From Treponema sp. (lineage in GTDB: Bacteria; Spirochaetota; Spirochaetia; Treponematales; Breznakiellaceae): DNA of 35,979 nt. The notes under the pieces are model-generated. The model saw only the letters and a list, made by a program, of their open reading frames with translations, had not been told where the DNA came from and did no database searches. Made by a program: the position numbers and the translations under genes. The DNA is taken from contig QKCO01000122.1 in the NCBI GenBank assembly GCA_003245635.1, positions 1 through 35,979 on the forward strand. Direction: 5' to 3'. How positions within the stretch are numbered: position 1 is the stretch's first letter; every line of letters begins with the position of its first letter. Shown here in pieces: positions 32,240 through 35,979 of this stretch.

Positions 32240-32337
32240 ATCGTCCCGAGCGAATAGCGAGGGTGAAGCGCAGGATGCGCTGAAAGATGCGGAGACGGCC
32301 TGAAGCGAGACGCCAGGAGGGCGTCGAAGCTGAAGGG
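32240..32337. other. Purine-rich spacer between the two repeat units
   Basis: 98 bp, strongly purine-biased on the plus strand, with two short inverted repeats: GCGCA-GGA-TGCGC and GACGCC-AGGAG-GGCGTC. No open frame, tRNA or recognisable RNA family is seen. With copy 1 it makes up one 186-bp period. Confidence 0.5.
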
Positions 32338-32423
32338 CAATTCCCGCCACCTCCATCGCAAGTTGAGCCCGCCGAAAGGCGGGCTCAGTCTTTTAAGCGA
32401 GGTGGCGGGAATTGAACCGGAGC
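32338..32423 (+). repeat. Direct repeat copy 2 of the ssrA tip, terminator and inverted tip
   Basis: 86 bp aligned to 32152-32239 with few changes. The tip CAATTCCCGCCACCTC (32338-32353) is mirrored perfectly, 16 of 16, at 32399-32414. No tmRNA body precedes it, so it is not a second gene. It lies where the AT-richer DNA begins, as expected for an attachment-site copy left by integration. Confidence 0.85.
32364..32394 (+). terminator. Second copy of the ssrA terminator
   Basis: An identical 10-bp stem and GAAA loop, followed by GTCTTTT. It would block any read-through from ssrA into the right-hand region. Confidence 0.88.
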
Positions 32424-32890
32424 GTCCGAATCGGGTCGGAAGACAAAGGCGATGAAGCCTTAGTCAACATAATACCCGCACGTTCTGTTCTCCAGTTCAA
32501 CGCGATTCGTAAAACGAGAAGTCAGCATGTTCAAAACGTATATTCTTCTTAACATTTGTTAATTGCACTAGTTAACAACTCATAGCGCCATTCAATTATT
32601 CTCTTGCAAAGTATAAACGCACCCTATCTCGCAATTACAAATATAATAAAACAATAAATATCGAATTGATCACAAGTCAAAAAACTTGCCAGAGCCTATT
32701 GGCATGGTATCTGCTCTAAAGAAAACAGACAGCAATTCTGCAGAGGATGTCATTGAAAATGATTAAGAAACAGAAATCACTGATTTTGCGCATGCCGTCA
32801 AAGACATAGACAAGCAAGGAACGCGAGAAGGGTACCTCATCTCGCATTCTCGCGGATCGACCAGCCGCGTCGCTGGATATAGGAGGCTAC
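32424..32890. other. AT-rich stretch without an intact gene
   Basis: 467 bp, much richer in A and T than anything to the left apart from the patch before carA. It contains the TTAACA repeat cluster at 32549-32578 and a TATAAT at 32642-32647 with no good -35. From 32704 a plus-strand frame reads MVSALKKTDSNSAEDVIEND and stops. The same frame then stays open (AHAVKDIDKQGTREGY) to the start of the next gene. This could be a decayed gene, but I cannot name it. No integrase and no tRNA are seen. Confidence 0.5.
32549..32578. promoter_or_regulatory. Operator-like cluster of alternating TTAACA/TGTTAA half-sites
   Basis: TTAACA-TT-TGTTAA (32549-32562) is a perfect palindrome. Its right arm also pairs with a third half-site as TTGTTAA-(9 bases)-TTAACAA (32556-32578). 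Such spacing resembles a binding site for a dimeric regulator that controls the downstream genes. The regulator is unknown. Confidence 0.45.
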
Positions 32891-34069
32891 ATGATTGACT
32901 CGAAGAAGGTCTCGGTCATCCATGAACTCATGGACCGGTATCTGGAGATAGTACGCGGAGAGACCAACAAAAGGAACGCGTTCCACTGGGAGGATTCCCA
33001 CGGATGGAACCGGGACAAGCTCCGCGGATTTAAGCCGCTCGATGTAAATGGAAAGCTCCCCTTCGTCATCGAAATCGACATGTCATTTTGGAAAGAAGCA
33101 TTGGGAACGGGAAGCCTCATCGAGTATTATTCGGATCCCCTGACGCAAATGGAAATTCAGCTTCGACAGAAAATTAGACACTACGAACTTTTTAAAGACA
33201 ACTATGTATATACTGACGAAATTTACATCTGGTTCGGAGTCGTCACGGAGTTGAGCATTTTCGGCAGCGAACTCGTTTTCCAGGAACACAAAGAAGGTTG
33301 GATCAAGGGACCGACCATCCTATCTTACGATCAGCTTGACGATCTTCCTCCGCCTGATTTTCGAAAAAGCGGTCTCATGCCGAGAATCCATGAATTCTAC
33401 GAAACGATGACGGAAGTCGCCGACGGAAGGATGAAAGTCATGTTCCCCGAATTGGCTCGCGGCCCTTTCTGCCTTGCGGTGCACCTCCGAGGGATTTCCG
33501 ACCTTCTCTGCGATACGCTCGCCGAGCCGGAATCGGTCCATAAGCTGATGCGCTACATCACCGATTCGTATAAAACTTGGACAGCGGAGCGGGATGCGTT
33601 CCTGGGCGAGAAGACTACACGATGCAGGCTCTTCAACGACGAAATCGACTGCCCCTCCATCAGCCCTACGACCTACGACGAGATCATCTTCCCTTACGAG
33701 AAAGAGCTGGCCGAACATTACGGCGGCGTTCAATATTTCCATTCCTGCGGCAACATAACACCCTTCCTCCCCAGCATAAGCAAGCTGCCGAACCTGAAGG
33801 TCTGCCATATCGGGCCATGGACCTCCTACGAGGAAGGAGACAAAGTCTGCGGAGACAAAACCGCGCTTGAAATATGCCTGCATCCGATGAACGACGTCTT
33901 GCTTGCGGACGAAGAAGCGATGAGGGCAAAACTCGAAGACATCGCGGAGAAATGCCCGCACAGGAATTACTCGGTACGTGCGGACACCTTCATGCCCCAG
34001 GATAACATCTCCAAGCAGATGGAGAAGATTCAACTCTGGAACAAAATAGCGCAAGATTATTTCGGCTAG
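32891..34069 (+). CDS. URO-D-superfamily protein (uroporphyrinogen decarboxylase / MtaA-like methyltransferase)
   Basis: 392 residues. The TIM-barrel family includes uroporphyrinogen decarboxylase and the zinc-dependent corrinoid methyltransferases. Evidence: LRGISDLLCDTLAEPESVHKLM (a hallmark helix), FNDEIDCPSISPTTYDEIIFPYEKEL, and QYFHSCGNITPFLP with H284 and C286, the HxC zinc motif of methyltransferase members. The N-terminal residues typical of true UroD (RQAGRY) are absent, so haem synthesis is unlikely. I infer methyl transfer or degradation of a small imported compound. TAGGAGG precedes the ATG. The TRAP permease genes start 65 bp later on the same strand, so substrate uptake and processing may be linked. 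Confidence 0.82.
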   Translation: MIDSKKVSVIHELMDRYLEIVRGETNKRNAFHWEDSHGWNRDKLRGFKPLDVNGKLPFVIEIDMSFWKEALGTGSLIEYYSDPLTQMEIQLRQKIRHYELFKDNYVYTDEIYIWFGVVTELSIFGSELVFQEHKEGWIKGPTILSYDQLDDLPPPDFRKSGLMPRIHEFYETMTEVADGRMKVMFPELARGPFCLAVHLRGISDLLCDTLAEPESVHKLMRYITDSYKTWTAERDAFLGEKTTRCRLFNDEIDCPSISPTTYDEIIFPYEKELAEHYGGVQYFHSCGNITPFLPSISKLPNLKVCHIGPWTSYEEGDKVCGDKTALEICLHPMNDVLLADEEAMRAKLEDIAEKCPHRNYSVRADTFMPQDNISKQMEKIQLWNKIAQDYFG

Positions 34070-34134
34070 CCAAACCAAATAGTCCGGAAGCATAGAGTTC
34101 GCACGAAGGAATATTGCATAAAGGAGGAATATTT

Positions 34135-34650
34135 ATGCTGAAAATCTTTGATGCCGTTTATTTCAAAGTGTTTTCATTAATAAAATTTTTATGCAACCTG
34201 CTATTAGTCTCAATCATTTCCCTTGTTTTCATTCAGGTATTTTTTCGCTACGTACTGCGTATGCCGCTCCGGTGGAGCGATATGCTTCTGAGCGTCTTAT
34301 TCACATACTTGGCTATGTTCGGACTCGTCACAGCTGTATATCAAAATGTTGTTCCGGAAATAACTTTTGTAGTTAAAAAGTTCAGCAAAACCACTCAGAA
34401 AGCCTTCGTCGTACTCTCAGATATTTTGGCGCTTGTTATCTGCATCGTGATGCTCATTCCCTCAAAACAGATCTTAAAGGCAGCAGCTTCAAGCAACATT
34501 CTCATGCTCCCGATGAATTGGAGCCAAGCGTTGGTTTCCTTCCCGATCGCGATGGTATTGTTGTCGATTATCTACTTGCGGCGGATATTCATCTTCTTCA
34601 GCAGCGGTAAATATCAAATCAACGACATTGATGTCGAAGGAGGCGTTTAA
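34135..34650 (+). CDS. dctQ: TRAP transporter small membrane subunit (DctQ)
   Basis: 171 residues with four hydrophobic helices (about 15-37, 47-65, 85-110 and 125-150), the standard DctQ topology. The conserved core is FIQVFFRYVLRMPLRWSDMLLSVLFTYLAMFG. It pairs with DctM in the inner membrane for Na+-driven uptake of an organic acid delivered by a periplasmic binding protein. AAAGGAGGA lies 7 bases before the ATG. Codons are AT-richer than those of genes left of ssrA. Its TAA is followed directly by the dctM ATG. Confidence 0.9.
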   Translation: MLKIFDAVYFKVFSLIKFLCNLLLVSIISLVFIQVFFRYVLRMPLRWSDMLLSVLFTYLAMFGLVTAVYQNVVPEITFVVKKFSKTTQKAFVVLSDILALVICIVMLIPSKQILKAAASSNILMLPMNWSQALVSFPIAMVLLSIIYLRRIFIFFSSGKYQINDIDVEGGV

Positions 34651-35949
34651 ATGTCATGGCTGGTCAGCAGCGTTGTTCTCTTATTTGTTTTCCTTTTATT
34701 GGCTTCTTTTAAATTAAATATTCCTTTTGCATTGATCGGCAGCAGCCTGGTCATTATCGCATTGACCCAAGTAATCAGCCTCAACGCTGCAATCAGCAGC
34801 GCGGTTAATACATTTCCCAACGGAGTCGGCTTGCTTGCATTGCCGTTGTTTCTTTTTACTGGAACCTTGCTGACAAAATCCGGACTCGCTTCGATTTTAT
34901 TAGATGCGGCCAACGCCCTAGTCGGACGCGTAAGAGGGGGGCTGGCGTTGGTGAATATTTTCGCAAGTTTCCTGTTCGGAGGAATATCCGGCTCTGCGGC
35001 AGCCGACGCCGCTGGATTGGGTCAAGTCTTGATTCCCGAGATGGTCAAGAAAGGATACGACGCCAAGTTTTCGGCAGTAGTCACAATGACTTCAGCATGT
35101 CTTGGCCCGATAGTCCCGCCAAGCGTCATTGCCATCGTTTTCTCGATTCTGACCGGAGCATCGGTTTCTGCAATGTTCATGGCCGGTTATATTCCAGGGC
35201 TATTGCTTGTAATCTCGCTGTCGGCGTTGTCGGTTTTTTATGCGATTAAGAGAAATTACCCAAAACAGGCGCCTCTTTCCATGCGCACGCGATTGGTGCT
35301 TCTAATCAAGGCGATTCCGGTTTTATTGACAATCGTCATTATCATTGGAGGATTGCTGGGCGGCGCGTTTACCGCTACGGAAGCCGGCGCCATCGCGGCG
35401 GTATATTCTTTCATCCTAGCCCTGGTATATCGCAGAATAAATTTCAAGTCTTTCATCGAAACTCTAGAATCCACGGTAGAGAACACGGGAATCGTATGCC
35501 TGCTTCTGGCATTTGCCGCTGTCGTTACAAGATTGAGCGCCTTTCTCCAGATACCGTCTCACGCCGCACAATTCATCAGCAGCATCTCCCCCTCTCCTAT
35601 TCCATTTCTCTTATTCGTTATGATTCTTTACATCATTCTCGGAGCATTGCTTAATCCGGTCTCGATACTAACGATCACGATCCCTGTCCTATTTCCGATT
35701 GCGAATCTTCTCGGCATCTCGGCAATTCATTTCGGTGTGGTAAGCGTCGTCACCCTGGCGATCGGTCATGTTACGCCTCCTGTCGGAATTGCGCTATTCG
35801 TAACAACTTCCGTAGCGAAGCTAAGTATCGAAGAAGTAATTCCAACGCTCCTTCCATTTATTCTTGCAATGATCTTAGTAAGCATTGCCGTAATTCTTCT
35901 ACCGGATCTTGTCTTGTGGCTCCCCAAGCTGACAGGATTAATTAAATAA
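34651..35949 (+). CDS. dctM: TRAP transporter large permease (DctM)
   Basis: 432 residues with about twelve hydrophobic segments, full length. DctM hallmarks: FLFTGTLLTKSGLASILLDAA, LFGGISGSAAADAAGLGQVLIPEM, TMTSACLGPIVPPSVIAIVF and, in the second half, GALLNPVSILTITIPVLFPI and IGHVTPPVGIALFVTTSVA. It is the transport channel of the TRAP system. It starts immediately after the dctQ stop (TAAATG) with GAAGGAGG upstream, so expression is coupled. An AAGGAGG at 35972-35978 marks another gene starting just beyond the window, probably the DctP binding protein. Confidence 0.95.
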   Translation: MSWLVSSVVLLFVFLLLASFKLNIPFALIGSSLVIIALTQVISLNAAISSAVNTFPNGVGLLALPLFLFTGTLLTKSGLASILLDAANALVGRVRGGLALVNIFASFLFGGISGSAAADAAGLGQVLIPEMVKKGYDAKFSAVVTMTSACLGPIVPPSVIAIVFSILTGASVSAMFMAGYIPGLLLVISLSALSVFYAIKRNYPKQAPLSMRTRLVLLIKAIPVLLTIVIIIGGLLGGAFTATEAGAIAAVYSFILALVYRRINFKSFIETLESTVENTGIVCLLLAFAAVVTRLSAFLQIPSHAAQFISSISPSPIPFLLFVMILYIILGALLNPVSILTITIPVLFPIANLLGISAIHFGVVSVVTLAIGHVTPPVGIALFVTTSVAKLSIEEVIPTLLPFILAMILVSIAVILLPDLVLWLPKLTGLIK

Positions 35950-35979
35950 GCATAGTAACGAAGCGATCAACAAGGAGGC

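Noticed and set aside
32338-32423. Second tmRNA or a tRNA gene
   Set aside because: Only the T-arm and acceptor 3' strand are present. There is no 5' acceptor strand, D-arm or anticodon arm before it.
32152-32423. CRISPR array
   Set aside because: Only two units, with an 88-bp repeat containing a terminator, one spacer and no cas genes.
33577-33870. Short open frames inside the URO-D-like gene
   Set aside because: They overlap a gene with clear family motifs and have no RBS or recognisable content.

Overview
The window looks like chromosomal DNA of a GC-rich bacterium. I infer a spirochaete (Treponema/Spirochaeta-like). The pointers are a transfer-messenger RNA whose tag reads ANNDSYALAA and whose 3' CCA is not encoded, a flavodiiron protein typical of anaerobes and microaerophiles, TRAP transporters, many signalling proteins (HD-GYP, GGDEF, hybrid kinase, CheY, a methyl-accepting protein) and high-GC codon use. 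The phylum assignment is an inference and no rRNA gene is present to test it.

Layout. 1-5246 (minus): a phosphorelay operon with a 1312-residue hybrid histidine kinase, an overlapping HD-GYP response regulator and a stand-alone receiver that runs off the left edge. 5298-8202: a secreted DUF4139 protein and a ZIP metal transporter, divergent. 8328-10427: adenylate kinase, a tRNA-dihydrouridine synthase on the opposite strand and a CheY-like regulator with a bidirectional terminator. 10475-14368: a TPR-GAF-GGDEF diguanylate cyclase, a flavodiiron protein and a YbaK-type deacylase. 14600-19089: carA-carB, both resembling the eukaryotic CAD-type carbamoyl-phosphate synthetase. 19113-21286 (minus): a degenerate M20-type peptidase overlapping a glucosyl-3-phosphoglycerate synthase. 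21376-24055: an EamA transporter and gpmI. 24058-26546 (minus): a TRAP-type binding protein translationally coupled to an HWE/HisKA_2 sensor kinase. 26673-30697: a CYTH protein, a PfkB sugar kinase, a dCMP deaminase, a methyl-accepting protein without a sensor domain and a double-ACT (GcvR-like) protein. 30702-31712 (minus): an unrecognised gene divergent from ssrA (31822-32169).

The right end differs. The 3' tip of ssrA plus its terminator is repeated once in direct orientation 186 bp downstream. In each copy the terminator is also flanked by an inverted copy of the ssrA tip. After the second copy the DNA becomes visibly AT-richer: about 470 bp with no intact gene but an operator-like TTAACA repeat cluster, then a URO-D-type methyltransferase/decarboxylase homologue and the two membrane subunits of a TRAP transporter, continuing off the right edge. 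This looks like an island joined at ssrA, a classic integration site.

The most interesting points are the ssrA-tip repeat units at the island junction, four genes whose -10 boxes sit exactly six bases before an ATG with no ribosome binding site (predicted leaderless mRNAs), and the binding-protein/sensor-kinase pair that lacks any transporter partner.
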